Assembly: GCA_021794275.1 (NCBI GenBank)
Contig: JAJYRD010000010.1
Span: 1-64,000, forward strand
Direction of reading: 5' to 3'
DNA: 64,000 nt
Source of the DNA: Pseudomonadota bacterium
Lineage (GTDB): Bacteria; Pseudomonadota; Gammaproteobacteria; Acidiferrobacterales; Acidiferrobacteraceae
Positions within the stretch are counted from its first letter, which is position 1. Every line of letters starts with the position of its first letter. The translations under genes were made by a program, and so were the position numbers. This document shows positions 38,218 through 46,460 of the stretch, piece by piece. Below the pieces are notes generated by a model. That model ran no database searches and was not told where the DNA came from. It saw only the letters and a program-made list of their open reading frames with translations.

Positions 38218-38767
38218 GCCCTGCCTCGGTCTCCCGCACAACTCCCCAAGTCCAGAGATAGTGTCCACCGCTTGCGATCGTGGTGACAAGGACCGCAAAG
38301 ACGAGCGCCGCCTGGATATGGTCGACATGAAACCCGAAGGCGCGCTCGGCGAGCAGGAAGATCACAAGCAGTATTTGCGTAAAGGTGTTGAATTTGCTGA
38401 CCCGGCTCGGCCGCATGGTCACGGGGCCATAAAGCGACGTGTAGACCAGATAGCCGCCGACTATGAGGACATCACGGAACGTCACCACGAGCACGAGCCA
38501 GAAGGGCACGAGGGTCAGCAAGGCCAGCATGACGTAGGCGCTCACCAGCAGGATCTTGTCGGCCAGGGGGTCAAGGATCGCGCCGAGCTGGGTCACGAAC
38601 CCGAAACGCTTCGCGATATAACCGTCGAGGCCATCCGACACCCCGGCGATCAGAAAGACCCACAGGGCATCGAGGTAGCGATGATTCCTCAATACGAGAA
38701 TCAGCAGCGGCACGAACGCCATGCGCAGCAGGCTGATCATGTTGGGAAGGTGCTGCAATCTCTTCAC
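38201..38767 (-). CDS. CDP-alcohol phosphatidyltransferase (PgsA-like)
   Basis: A 188-residue membrane enzyme with the CDP-alcohol motif DGLDGYIAKRFGFVTQLGAI then LDPLADK; the third metal aspartate pair is present, and the usual AR is AK here. It begins LPNMISLLRMAFVPLLILVL like phosphatidylglycerophosphate or cardiolipin synthases of this family. The acceptor alcohol is not certain. It is the first gene of a minus-strand unit with the AI-2E permease and hda, and is divergent from purM. Confidence 0.82.
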   Translation of the reverse strand: MKRLQHLPNMISLLRMAFVPLLILVLRNHRYLDALWVFLIAGVSDGLDGYIAKRFGFVTQLGAILDPLADKILLVSAYVMLALLTLVPFWLVLVVTFRDVLIVGGYLVYTSLYGPVTMRPSRVSKFNTFTQILLVIFLLAERAFGFHVDHIQAALVFAVLVTTIASGGHYLWTWGVVRETEAGRAGRD

Positions 38768-38857
38768 GTACGCTCCTCGGGTTCGCGGCGCAGACGCCCG
38801 TAGGGGTTGCGGCGCGCCGCCGCCCCGTTTACCGTCCCCAGCCGACCGAAGTCAAGG

Positions 38858-38886
38858 TTTACTTGCAAGACCCCAAGCTCTAACAT
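38858..38886 (+). promoter_or_regulatory. Candidate purM promoter
   Basis: TTTACT (38858-38863) and TAACAT (38881-38886) are separated by exactly 17 bases, each matching the sigma-70 consensus at four of six positions. The predicted start near 38893 would give a 17-base leader. No PurR-like box was seen. Confidence 0.45.
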
Positions 38887-38909
38887 AACGCGCATCTCGG
38901 AGTCCGCTT

Positions 38910-39947
38910 GTGACAACACCCAAAAACCCGCCCCCCCTGACCTATCGCGCCGCCGGCGTCGACATTGAGGCCGGCGACGCGCTGGTCGAGGCCCTGAAGC
39001 CGATCGCCGCGAAGACTACCCGCCCGGGCGTCCTCGCGGGCCTCGGCGGCTTCGGCGCGCTCTTCTCACTGTCCGGCCGCTATCGCGATCCCGTCCTGGT
39101 CTCGGGCACCGATGGCGTGGGCACCAAACTCTTGCTCGCCATTGCCCTCGATCGACACGACGACATCGGCATAGACCTCGTTGCCATGTGCGCCAACGAC
39201 ATTGTGGTTCAGGGGGCCGAGCCGCTGTTTTTCCTCGACTACTTCGCCTCCGGCAGACTCGACACCAGGAAGGCCGAGCGTATTATCGCCGGAATCGGGC
39301 GCGGGTGTGAATTGGCCGGCGCGGCCTTGGTCGGCGGCGAAACAGCGGAGATGCCGGGCGTCTATCGCGACCAGGACTATGACCTCGCCGGCTTTTGCGT
39401 GGGGGCCGTGGAGCGCGAACGCCTGATCGACGGCTCGCGCGTTCAGGCGGGCGATGTCATCGTCGGCCTACCCTCCTCGGGGCTTCACTCCAACGGCTAC
39501 TCGCTGGCGCGGTCGGTCATCGCCCGATGCCAGAGCGACCTCACAGTCGCGCTGGAGGGCCGCGCACTCGCCGACATCCTGCTTGCGCCGACGCGCATCT
39601 ATGTGAAGGGCCTGCTCGCCCTGCATGGGGCGCTGGACGTGCATGCCATGGCCCACATAACAGGCGGCGGTCTGCCGGGAAATGTGCCGCGCGTCATCCC
39701 CGACGGGTTGCGCGCCGTCATCGACCGGTCCTCCTGGCGGTGGCCGGCGATCTTCCGCTGGCTTCAGGACGGTGGAGAGATCGCCGAAGAGGAGATGTAC
39801 CGGACCTTCAATTGCGGCGTCGGCATGATCGTGATCATCAGCGCGAAAGATGTGGAGGCCGCCCAGACCATCCTTCGCGACCAAGGCGAAGAGCCCTTCG
39901 TCATCGGGCGCATCGACGCGGGGCCCGGCGAATTCGCGTGGGCCTAG
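38910..39947 (+). CDS. purM: Phosphoribosylformylglycinamidine cyclo-ligase (AIR synthetase)
   Basis: A 345-residue ATP-dependent PurM forming aminoimidazole ribotide in purine synthesis. [20 protein letters not shown] opens the protein; [20 protein letters not shown] and [20 protein letters not shown] are the nucleotide-binding motifs; [16 protein letters not shown] lies toward the C-terminus. It starts at GTG 38910 and overlaps purN by ten bases, the usual purMN operon. Confidence 0.95.
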   Translation: MTTPKNPPPLTYRAAGVDIEAGDALVEALKPIAAKTTRPGVLAGLGGFGALFSLSGRYRDPVLVSGTDGVGTKLLLAIALDRHDDIGIDLVAMCANDIVVQGAEPLFFLDYFASGRLDTRKAERIIAGIGRGCELAGAALVGGETAEMPGVYRDQDYDLAGFCVGAVERERLIDGSRVQAGDVIVGLPSSGLHSNGYSLARSVIARCQSDLTVALEGRALADILLAPTRIYVKGLLALHGALDVHAMAHITGGGLPGNVPRVIPDGLRAVIDRSSWRWPAIFRWLQDGGEIAEEEMYRTFNCGVGMIVIISAKDVEAAQTILRDQGEEPFVIGRIDAGPGEFAWA

Positions 39948-40528
39948 GCCCCTCGCTCAAGGTCGCAGTCGTAGTCTCGGGACGCGGCACCAATCTGCGC
40001 GCGCTCCATGAGAAGGCTTCGAAAGGCAATTACAGCATAGCCGGAGTCGTGAGCAACAATCCGATGGCGCCAGCCCTCGACTACGCCTCCCGTCAGGGCT
40101 TGCCGGCATGCGCGGTCGATCATCGCGTATACGCGACGCGCGCGCTCTTCGAGGGCGCCCTGGCTGAGGCCCTCGACCGTCTGAGCCCTGACGTCATTGC
40201 CCTCGCGGGGTTCCTGAGAGTCCTGGGTACGGATTTCGTCCGCCGCTATCAAGGGAGGCTCCTGAACATCCACCCATCCCTCCTACCGTCGTTTCCAGGG
40301 CTCGACACTCATCGTCGCGCCCTGGAGGCCGGCGCGCGCGAACACGGCGCGACCGTGCATTTGGTCACTGACGCCGTGGACGGCGGCCCGATCATCGCCC
40401 AGGCCGGCCTGCGCGTAGCACCGGGCGAGGATGTCGCCACCCTGGAGGCGCGTGTACTCGCCCTGGAGCATGAACTCTACCCCTACGTGCTCGAGCGGTG
40501 GGCGCGCGGCGAGGTGGTAACCCATTGA
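39938..40528 (+). CDS. purN: Phosphoribosylglycinamide formyltransferase
   Basis: A 196-residue PurN that transfers the formyl group from 10-formyl-tetrahydrofolate to [17 protein letters not shown] binds phosphate; the catalytic Asn and His are in [20 protein letters not shown], and the Asp in [17 protein letters not shown] 39938 is the in-frame start nearest the conserved N-terminus and overlaps the purM stop. Confidence 0.95.
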   Translation: MGLGPSLKVAVVVSGRGTNLRALHEKASKGNYSIAGVVSNNPMAPALDYASRQGLPACAVDHRVYATRALFEGALAEALDRLSPDVIALAGFLRVLGTDFVRRYQGRLLNIHPSLLPSFPGLDTHRRALEAGAREHGATVHLVTDAVDGGPIIAQAGLRVAPGEDVATLEARVLALEHELYPYVLERWARGEVVTH

Positions 40529-40596
40529 GCCGGCCCCATGCAACGCTTCCCCTGCCCACGCGAGCGGCATAAACTGGGCTTGGCAATACATAATCA

Positions 40597-40622
40597 GGAA
40601 TAAATAACGATAGGGCATCGTC
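40597..40622 (+). promoter_or_regulatory. Candidate ECF-type autoregulated promoter
   Basis: GGAAT (40597-40601), 17 bases, then CGTC (40619-40622): close to the GGAAC-N16/17-CGTC pattern of many extracytoplasmic-function sigma factors. It lies 21 bases before the sigma-factor start, so transcripts would begin next to the ribosome-binding site. A sigma-70-like TTGGCA is also nearby, so a housekeeping promoter may coexist. Confidence 0.4.
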
Positions 40623-40643
40623 CCACCACCCGAGGAGATCATT

Positions 40644-41192
40644 ATGCGCATCAGCCAGCTCTTTTGCCGCTCGCGGGAGTTGAAAAAGACTCTGGAGGCG
40701 AGTCGTTCGCGCCTCTACCGCATCGCCTACGCCTGGACGCACAATGCCGCCCTCGCCGATGATCTGGTCCAGGAGACGCTTACCAAGGCTTGGCAGAAAC
40801 ACGACCAGCTCCGCGATCCAGGGGCCGAAGAGGCCTGGCTCTTTAGCATAATGACCAATTGTTTCCGCGATCATCATCGCCGCGAGCGCGAGACGGACGA
40901 CATCGATGACATGGACATTCCCTGCGAACACTGCTTGGAGACCGAACACATGCGCTCGGAGCTCGTGGTGCGAGTGCGGGCGGCGATCGCCAAACTCCCC
41001 CAGGGCCAGCGACAGGTCGTGACCCTGGTTGATCTAGAAGGTTTCTCTTATAATGAAGTATCTTCGATACTCGGGATACCGAGCGGAACGGTCATGAGCC
41101 GCCTGTGTCGGGCGCGGGCCGCCTTAAAGGGCATGTTACTGCCCGAAATCGCCGCGTCCGACCAGGCGCCGCGGATACGGAGGGTAAAATGA
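40644..41192 (+). CDS. ECF RNA polymerase sigma factor
   Basis: A 182-residue sigma-70-family protein with only regions 2 and 4. Region 2 includes LYRIAYAWTHNAALADDLVQ and ETLTKAWQKH; region 4 includes LPQGQRQVVTLVDLEGFSYN and EVSSILGIPSGTVMSRLCRA. An HCLETEH-type insert sits between them. AGGAG precedes the ATG. It overlaps the anti-sigma gene by four bases, and a secreted beta-propeller gene follows, forming a three-gene signalling operon. Confidence 0.92.
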   Translation: MRISQLFCRSRELKKTLEASRSRLYRIAYAWTHNAALADDLVQETLTKAWQKHDQLRDPGAEEAWLFSIMTNCFRDHHRRERETDDIDDMDIPCEHCLETEHMRSELVVRVRAAIAKLPQGQRQVVTLVDLEGFSYNEVSSILGIPSGTVMSRLCRARAALKGMLLPEIAASDQAPRIRRVK

Positions 41193-41908
41193 CAGAAACG
41201 GAAGGACCCGGGCTCTCGGATGAATTCCTCAACGCCTTCGTCGACAACCAGATCGACAGCGATGAGAAGGGCCGCGTCTATCCGCTCATAAACGCTGATC
41301 AGGACCTGAACCGCAAGGTCTGCGAACTGCGCAAGGTCTCGGACTTGGTGCGGCTTGCCTACGATACGCCACCGCCCGCTGGACGGAGCGAACGACCGCG
41401 CCGGCGCTTGGCGGCCCGGCTCGCGCCACTGCTCGCCCCCTTCGTCCTGCTTCTCGGGGTCACACTCGGCTGGTGGCTGCGCAGCTTTTGGGCGCCGGCT
41501 GCGCCCCTGCCGACCACGGCCATTGCGGCGGCGGCGGGCACCACCACCAAGGTCCTGTTCCACCTGGACAACGGCGATCGCGCCCATATGCGCCAAGTGC
41601 TCGAGGAGGCGAAGCACCTCCTCGCGCGTTATCGGGCGGATCATAAGCGCGCCAAGGTCGAGATCCTGGCCGATGGACCGGGCTTGGCGCTCTTGCGTCG
41701 CCATTTGTCCCCATTTTCGGCGCGCATCGCGCGACTTCAGGCACGCTATCCGAATCTCATATTCGCCGCCTGTCAGGATACGATCAACCGGCTCGAACGA
41801 CGCAGGGGCGTGGACCCCCACCTCTTGCCGCAGGCGGTCGTGGTCCCCTCGGCCATTGCCGAGATCGTCCGCCTCCAACACCGCGGCTGGACCTATATCC
41901 GTGTCTGA
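41189..41908 (+). CDS. Membrane anti-sigma factor with C-terminal DsrE-like domain
   Basis: A 239-residue protein. Residues 8-60 (DEFLNAFVDNQIDSDEKGRV and following helices) look like a cytoplasmic anti-sigma domain. About 76-99 (ARLAPLLAPFVLLLGVTLGW) is one membrane helix. Residues 118-239 are a DsrE/YchN-like domain (TKVLFHLDNGDRAHMRQVLE) with a single cysteine, Cys195, in IFAACQDTIN, ending PSAIAEIVRLQHRGWTYIRV. That ending closely parallels the secreted DsrE protein encoded at 54461. The predicted topology puts the DsrE domain in the periplasm, where it could sense a sulfur or redox signal and release the sigma factor. Confidence 0.75.
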   Translation: MTETEGPGLSDEFLNAFVDNQIDSDEKGRVYPLINADQDLNRKVCELRKVSDLVRLAYDTPPPAGRSERPRRRLAARLAPLLAPFVLLLGVTLGWWLRSFWAPAAPLPTTAIAAAAGTTTKVLFHLDNGDRAHMRQVLEEAKHLLARYRADHKRAKVEILADGPGLALLRRHLSPFSARIARLQARYPNLIFAACQDTINRLERRRGVDPHLLPQAVVVPSAIAEIVRLQHRGWTYIRV

Positions 41909-43070
41909 ACAGCCCCATGCGCCCGCCCGGGCGGGCGGGGGGCAAAGACGCCTCCTCGCAAGCCTCGGGCTTTGTCTCCTAAGCGGGCTCACAAAGGCCC
42001 ATACCTTCGTCTATGTGGCCAATTACAACAACAGCACGATAGGAGTCTATGCCGAACATGACAAAGGCCGCTTGACGCGGTTGCAGATGGTACGCACGCC
42101 CGGGGGGCCGGAGGCGGTCGTGGCCGACAGGCTGGGCTTCGTCGTGACCGCCGACAGCCTTGCACAGGCAATCAGCGCCTACCGCGTGAACCCTGCAAAC
42201 GGCCGGCTCACCCAGGCGGCCGTCCGTCTCGAAGGGCCCGGCACCAACCCCTTCAGTCTGACGGCGAGCCCAAGCGGCCGCTTCCTGTATGTAGCAAACA
42301 GCGGCAATGGCACGATCGGCATTTATCGTCTTCATTCCAGGCAGGGCACACTTACGAGCGCGGGGCGCGCCCACGAAGCGCCCGGTGCCAAGCCGTATGA
42401 CTTGGCCTTTACGCCTAACGGGCGCTACGCCTACGTGGCGAACTACGGAAACGCCACCATAGGCATGTTCCGACGTAAACCCGGCCATGCGGCCCTCACA
42501 TCCCTTGGCGTTTTTCATGAGCCACCGGGCGACGGGCCCTACGGCCTGTCCGTGGGACCCGACGGTCGTTTCCTTTACGTCGCGGATTTCCGAGCGAACG
42601 TGCTCCTCGTGCTGGCCATCGGGCCCCATGGCCGGCTGACTTTGAAAGATCGGGTGACCGAGCCCTACGACCACCACCCGGACTCTCTCGTCATCGATCC
42701 GAGCGGGCGCTACCTTTTCGTGGCGAACACCAGCGCCAACGATATCTCCGTCTTTCATGTCGACCAGGCGAGCGGCCGCATCACCCACGTTGCGCGCGTC
42801 CCGACCGGAAGCTATCCCTTCTCTTTGACCCTCGACCGCGCCGCGCGCTTCGTGTTCGCGGTCAATTTCGGGAACAGCACGATCAGCCGCTATCGCCTCG
42901 ACCCCGATCACGGCACTCTGAGCGCCATCGGAACCACGCCCGAGCCTTCCTACGCGGACCCCTACGGGATTGCCGCCCTCACACTGCGGGCAACGGCCGC
43001 TCCCCCGATTCCCAAAAGCGGCGATAGTCGCCTAGGATCCGGGGGTGGTCGAAAACGACCGGCACAGTGA
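41901..43070 (+). CDS. Secreted lactonase-like seven-bladed beta-propeller
   Basis: A 389-residue protein with a signal peptide (RLLASLGLCLLSGLTKAHT) and repeating blades of the form GRFLYVANSGNGTIGIYRLH, GRYAYVANYGNATIGMFRRK and GRYLFVANTSANDISVFHVD. This matches the Pgl/YncE lactonase-type propeller family. Catalysis is not evident; binding or scaffolding is possible. GTG 41901 overlaps the anti-sigma stop by eight bases and is the only plausible start. Its last 92 bases are antisense to the Nudix gene. Confidence 0.82.
   Translation: MSEQPHAPARAGGGQRRLLASLGLCLLSGLTKAHTFVYVANYNNSTIGVYAEHDKGRLTRLQMVRTPGGPEAVVADRLGFVVTADSLAQAISAYRVNPANGRLTQAAVRLEGPGTNPFSLTASPSGRFLYVANSGNGTIGIYRLHSRQGTLTSAGRAHEAPGAKPYDLAFTPNGRYAYVANYGNATIGMFRRKPGHAALTSLGVFHEPPGDGPYGLSVGPDGRFLYVADFRANVLLVLAIGPHGRLTLKDRVTEPYDHHPDSLVIDPSGRYLFVANTSANDISVFHVDQASGRITHVARVPTGSYPFSLTLDRAARFVFAVNFGNSTISRYRLDPDHGTLSAIGTTPEPSYADPYGIAALTLRATAAPPIPKSGDSRLGSGGGRKRPAQ
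41920..41937. repeat. 18-bp perfect GC palindrome at the start of the propeller gene
   Basis: CGCCCGCCC and its complement meet without a spacer, 11 bases after the anti-sigma stop and inside the signal-peptide codons. A very stable hairpin here could limit translation or cause partial transcription termination between the regulator pair and the propeller gene. Confidence 0.4.
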
Positions 43071-43413
43071 CATCGCGAATGTCGAATACCCGACAGGTCC
43101 GTGCATCATCCCCGGCACGGGGGACGCCGCAGGCCCGCGCCACATAAACGATAGATACCGTGTGGCCGCGGGGATCGCGAGCGGGATCAGAGTAGCAACC
43201 GAGCAAGGTTTCCAGGGTAACGGCGAGGCCCGTCTCCTCCAGGGCCTCGCGACAAGCGGCGTCCTCCACCCGCTCGCCGACGTCGACGAAACCGCCGGGC
43301 AAGGCCCAGCCAAGCGGGGGGTGGCGGCGCTCGATCAGGATCAAGCTCTCAGGGTGAGCGTCCAGACGGATGATGATATCGACCGTCAGGAGGGGGGTCT
43401 TGGGGGCCGTCAT
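42979..43413 (-). CDS. Nudix hydrolase
   Basis: A 144-residue Nudix pyrophosphatase. The complete Nudix box GGFVDVGERVEDAACREALE-ETGL lies at about residues 40-62, with the ADP-ribose/NADH-type lead-in LILIERRHPPLGWALP. It hydrolyses a nucleoside diphosphate linked to another group; substrate unknown. The 3' end overlaps the convergent propeller gene by 92 bases, and it is divergent from the small hypothetical gene at 43445 (31 bases between starts). Confidence 0.9.
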   Translation of the reverse strand: MTAPKTPLLTVDIIIRLDAHPESLILIERRHPPLGWALPGGFVDVGERVEDAACREALEETGLAVTLETLLGCYSDPARDPRGHTVSIVYVARACGVPRAGDDARTCRVFDIRDVTVPVVFDHPRILGDYRRFWESGERPLPAV

Positions 43414-43444
43414 TTGACTTGGTTCATGCTATGATATCCTCCGT

Positions 43445-43651
43445 ATGGAACAGATTACCGCGCCATCAGGGCAAGTAATAGAACTGCGCCAGATCTTCCA
43501 CGAGACGGGCGTACGCCTCTTGCGGATTATCATACGCGACGGCGTCAGGTATTCTACGATCGAGCTCGATGCCGCGACCGCCTTCGATTGGGGGACACAG
43601 ATGCGGGACTGGGCGCGCGATGGTGCCGAAGATACGCAATCGGGCCCGTAA
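43445..43651 (+). CDS. Small hypothetical protein
   Basis: A 68-residue soluble protein that I do not recognise. It begins at an ATG preceded by ATCCTCC/GTATGG-type sequence without a strong ribosome-binding site. The pattern (LRIIIRDGVRYSTIELDAAT) suggests a small beta-rich fold. It is divergent from the Nudix gene and lies 70 bases before the desaturase. Confidence 0.5.
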   Translation: MEQITAPSGQVIELRQIFHETGVRLLRIIIRDGVRYSTIELDAATAFDWGTQMRDWARDGAEDTQSGP

Positions 43652-43721
43652 TGGGTGGGCCGCGCCGGCAGGGACCGCAGAGGCGCTGGCGTGGTCGTCT
43701 TAAATCATGAGAGGAACTAGC

Positions 43722-44912
43722 ATGCTTCAGGGTCTTATCGTCTTGCCGTGGTGGGGCTATGCGCTGGTCGCGCTTGCCTTGACGCACGTCACCATAGTCT
43801 CGGTCACGATCTATCTGCACCGCCACCAGACGCATCGGGCCCTCGACCTGCACCCGGCCATCGCGCACTTCTTCCGGCTGTGGCTGTGGCTCACGACTGG
43901 CATGGTCACCAAGGACTGGGTCGCCATCCACCGAAAGCATCACGCGCGCTGCGAGACGGAGGACGACCCGCACAGCCCGCAAGTGCTCGGTTTGAGAAAG
44001 GTTCTATGGCAAGGCGCCGAGCTTTACCGCGCCGAAGCCAAAAATACCGAGACGCTCGCCAAGTTTGGACACAATACCCCGGACGATTGGCTGGAGCGGC
44101 GCGTGTACTCGCGCTTCAGCGCCTACGGCATAGTCATCACCCTGATCGCCAACCTGATCTTGTTCGGGCCGATCGGGCTTACGATCTGGGCCGTCCAGAT
44201 GCTTTGGATACCGTTCTTCGCCGCGGGCGTCGTAAACGGCGTGGGCCACTATTACGGTTACCGCAATTTCGAGTGCGCGGACGCCGCCACCAACATCTCG
44301 CCGATCGGCATCTTGATTGGCGGTGAAGAGCTCCACAACAACCATCACACCTACGCGAGCTCGGCGAAGTTTTCCTGCAAGCCCTGGGAGTTCGACATAG
44401 GCTGGGGCTATATCCGGACGCTTGAAATCCTCGGCCTTGCGACAGTCAAAAAGGTCGCGCCCGTCCCAACCTATGCCGCACCCAAAGAGGCCTGTGACCT
44501 CGAGACCGTGAAGGCGGTCATCCATCACCGCTTCCAAGTCATGGCGCGGTTCGCAAACGAAGTCCTGCATAAGGTTCATGACGAAGAGGTGCAAAAGGCT
44601 GCCGCCGCGAACCGTCAAGCGGCCAAACTGCTAAAGAGCGCCAAGCGCCTCATGGTGCGTGAGAAGGCGCTCATAGGCGAGGCCGGCCACCGTCAGCTCC
44701 AGGAGATCCTGGCGACCAACAGCACCCTGCATACGGTCTACATGATGAAAGAGCGGTTGCAAGATGTGTGGCGGCGGTCCGCCACCACCCAAGACCAGCT
44801 GCTCGAGGCCCTGCAGGAATGGTGTCGCCAGGCCGAGTCGACGGGAATCCAGGCCCTGCACGATTTCTCGGCCGCCATCAGGACCTACGCCACGAAATCG
44901 GTCGCGGCCTAG
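43722..44912 (+). CDS. Acyl-CoA/acyl-lipid fatty acid desaturase (DesA/Ole1-type) with extended C-terminus
   Basis: A 396-residue membrane di-iron desaturase. The three histidine boxes are HRHQTHR (33-39), HRKHH (70-74) and HNNHH (205-209), with GVGHYYGYRN contributing a further ligand. Hydrophobic segments lie around 10-30, 45-62, 136-165. It introduces a double bond in acyl chains to keep membranes fluid. The last ~140 residues are soluble and helical (QLLEALQEWCRQAESTGIQA), not part of the desaturase fold. GAGAGGA precedes ATG 43722, preferred over ATG 43707. Confidence 0.88.
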   Translation: MLQGLIVLPWWGYALVALALTHVTIVSVTIYLHRHQTHRALDLHPAIAHFFRLWLWLTTGMVTKDWVAIHRKHHARCETEDDPHSPQVLGLRKVLWQGAELYRAEAKNTETLAKFGHNTPDDWLERRVYSRFSAYGIVITLIANLILFGPIGLTIWAVQMLWIPFFAAGVVNGVGHYYGYRNFECADAATNISPIGILIGGEELHNNHHTYASSAKFSCKPWEFDIGWGYIRTLEILGLATVKKVAPVPTYAAPKEACDLETVKAVIHHRFQVMARFANEVLHKVHDEEVQKAAAANRQAAKLLKSAKRLMVREKALIGEAGHRQLQEILATNSTLHTVYMMKERLQDVWRRSATTQDQLLEALQEWCRQAESTGIQALHDFSAAIRTYATKSVAA

Positions 44913-44933
44913 AAGGCCATACCCGCCGTTTCG

Positions 44934-44970
44934 AAAGGTCGCGGCATGAGCCTCTGCCGCGACCTTTTTT
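44934..44970 (+). terminator. Rho-independent terminator of the desaturase gene
   Basis: Thirteen perfect base pairs (AAAGGTCGCGGCA with its complement) close an 8-base loop, and the stem runs into six T residues (44965-44970). It lies 22 bases after the desaturase stop and is the clearest intrinsic terminator in the window. Confidence 0.93.
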
Positions 44971-45024
44971 GCCTGTTATGCCGACAACCAGCGACCCGGC
45001 AGGCGAGGGTCCCTTGACGCGCCC

Positions 45025-45624
45025 TTAAGCGCCGTGCGCCAGCCGCTCATGCAAAGGGCTCGTGCGCGGGAAATGGGCCTTCAGGAAGGCCATCTGATCG
45101 GCCAGCACCCGGCGCCCCTGCAAATAGATGTATTCCGCATGGGTCGGGATGAAGGGCACCGCGAGCAAGGCCATATCCGCCTCTTCAGGGGTACGCCCGG
45201 CCTTGTGGTTATTACACCGCTTGCAGGCCGTCACGACGTTGCTCCATACGTCCTTCCCGCCACGGCTCAAGGGCGTCACGTGGTCACGCGAAAGATCCCG
45301 TACCGTGAAACGCGACCCGCAGTAGAGACAGAGCCGCGCGTCGCGGGCGAACAGGGCCGGGTTACTAAGCGGGGGAACATAGCGGTCCCGCTGCCGGGTC
45401 AGCTGGCCGTTTTCCCCATAGGTGGCAAGGATCGAGTTGACCTCGACGATGCTGCGCCGCCCGGTGGCGGCATTAAAACCGCCGTGGACCCGGTACAAGA
45501 GGATGCCGCAGGTATACGCCACCTGCCCGAGATGGCAGATGCGTACCGCCTCGCGGAAATCAATCCACTCGAGCGGCATGCCAGCGACATCGGTACGCAA
45601 GACTTGTTGACTGAGCGGGTACAT
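45025..45624 (-). CDS. HNH endonuclease domain protein
   Basis: A 199-residue protein with an HNH nuclease domain: CLYCGSRFTVRDLSRDHVTP has the first Cys pair and catalytic His, and SNVVTACKRCNNHKAGRTPE the Asn/His and second Cys pair. The N-terminal 90 residues (MPLEWIDFREAVRICHLGQV) are characteristic of a widely conserved free-standing HNH family of unknown role. GAGG precedes the ATG. It converges with the desaturase gene, whose terminator lies between. Confidence 0.88.
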   Translation of the reverse strand: MYPLSQQVLRTDVAGMPLEWIDFREAVRICHLGQVAYTCGILLYRVHGGFNAATGRRSIVEVNSILATYGENGQLTRQRDRYVPPLSNPALFARDARLCLYCGSRFTVRDLSRDHVTPLSRGGKDVWSNVVTACKRCNNHKAGRTPEEADMALLAVPFIPTHAEYIYLQGRRVLADQMAFLKAHFPRTSPLHERLAHGA

Positions 45625-45778
45625 GGCAACCTCGGGCGGCCCCGGCCGCCATCTGCAGCAATGGACCTCAACAGAGGGCTCCCGCTAATATACCGATCAC
45701 TGGACGCAGCGACAAGGGCGCCTGTCCGGCCTCCCGCAACGGGAAGGCGGACGCGCCTTGAGCTTGAAGGGGTTTGGC

Positions 45779-45815
45779 CGTTCCCGCGACCAGCCTGATG
45801 GCCGCCATGGGAACG
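45779..45815 (-). terminator. Possible hairpin after rpmG
   Basis: CGTTCCC (45779-45785) and GGGAACG (45809-45815) form a 7-base inverted repeat with a small inner dyad, 11 bases beyond the rpmG stop. There is no T-run, so a termination role is uncertain. It is the only structure seen between the HNH gene and rpmG. Confidence 0.3.
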
Positions 45816-45826
45816 AAGGGGGACGG

Positions 45827-45982
45827 TTACTTAATCTTCGCCTCGCGGTAGGCTACGTGCTTCCGAGCAACCGGATCGAATTTTTTGATCTCGAACTTCT
45901 CGGTCATGGTCCGCTTGTTCTTGGTCGTCGTGTAGAAATGGCCGGTATCGGCCGTCGACACAAGCTTGATCTTGTCGCGCAT
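45827..45982 (-). CDS. rpmG: 50S ribosomal protein L33
   Basis: A 51-residue protein beginning [20 protein letters not shown] and ending [18 protein letters not shown], the standard bacterial L33. It lacks the zinc-binding cysteines, so it is the C-minus form that does not need zinc. It is nine bases downstream of rpmB. It was missed by a 60-codon cut-off and read from the reverse complement. Confidence 0.95.
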   Translation of the reverse strand: MRDKIKLVSTADTGHFYTTTKNKRTMTEKFEIKKFDPVARKHVAYREAKIK

Positions 45983-45991
45983 ATCCGTCTC

Positions 45992-46228
45992 CTAAACCGA
46001 TTCGCCGCGGGCACGCATTTCGGCCAGCACCGCATCGACGCCCTTCTTATCGATGGTGCGCAACGCGTGGTGGGACAGACGCAACCGTACCCACCGCTTT
46101 TCACTTTCGACCCACAAGCGCCGGTAATGCAGATTGGGCAAGAACCGCCGGCGCGTCTTGTTGTTCGCGTGCGACACATTGTTGCCGCTCATAGGCCGCT
46201 TGCCGCTGACCTGGCATACCTTGGACAT
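45992..46228 (-). CDS. rpmB: 50S ribosomal protein L28
   Basis: A 78-residue L28: [20 protein letters not shown] then [20 protein letters not shown]. Only one cysteine is present, so this too is a zinc-independent form. It forms the rpmB-rpmG operon, which in many gammaproteobacteria lies next to radC; here the formate dehydrogenase genes separate them. Confidence 0.96.
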   Translation of the reverse strand: MSKVCQVSGKRPMSGNNVSHANNKTRRRFLPNLHYRRLWVESEKRWVRLRLSHHALRTIDKKGVDAVLAEMRARGESV

Positions 46229-46460
46229 GGTGACCCCCTAATGAATCCGCAGATTTTGCCACAGTGAGCGGCTGCTGCCAATCCCCCGCCACCGAGAGAG
46301 ATCCTGCGCGCAGGCCCGAGAAGGGGAACGACAGCCGTCCTTGCCTGGTCTCGCACCTTTTGCCGATAACAACAGCGGACGTGCGCGCCTTAAAGTGGCC
46401 GGATCATCCTGAGCGGAATCTGGCGCATCGCCAGCCCGCCTACGAGCCTAAGGAGGCTTT

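Noticed and set aside
36739-38286. 515-codon plus-strand open frame
   Set aside because: Antisense to hda, the AI-2E permease and pgsA-like genes; no domain, low-complexity charged sequence.
41048-41992. 314-codon minus-strand open frame
   Set aside because: Antisense to the sigma/anti-sigma genes, which overlap neatly and have family motifs.
46420-46434. CTGGCG/CGCCAG hairpin before the formate dehydrogenase as an operator
   Set aside because: Six-base GC dyads are frequent in this composition, and it matches no ModE, FNR or sigma-54 site that I know.
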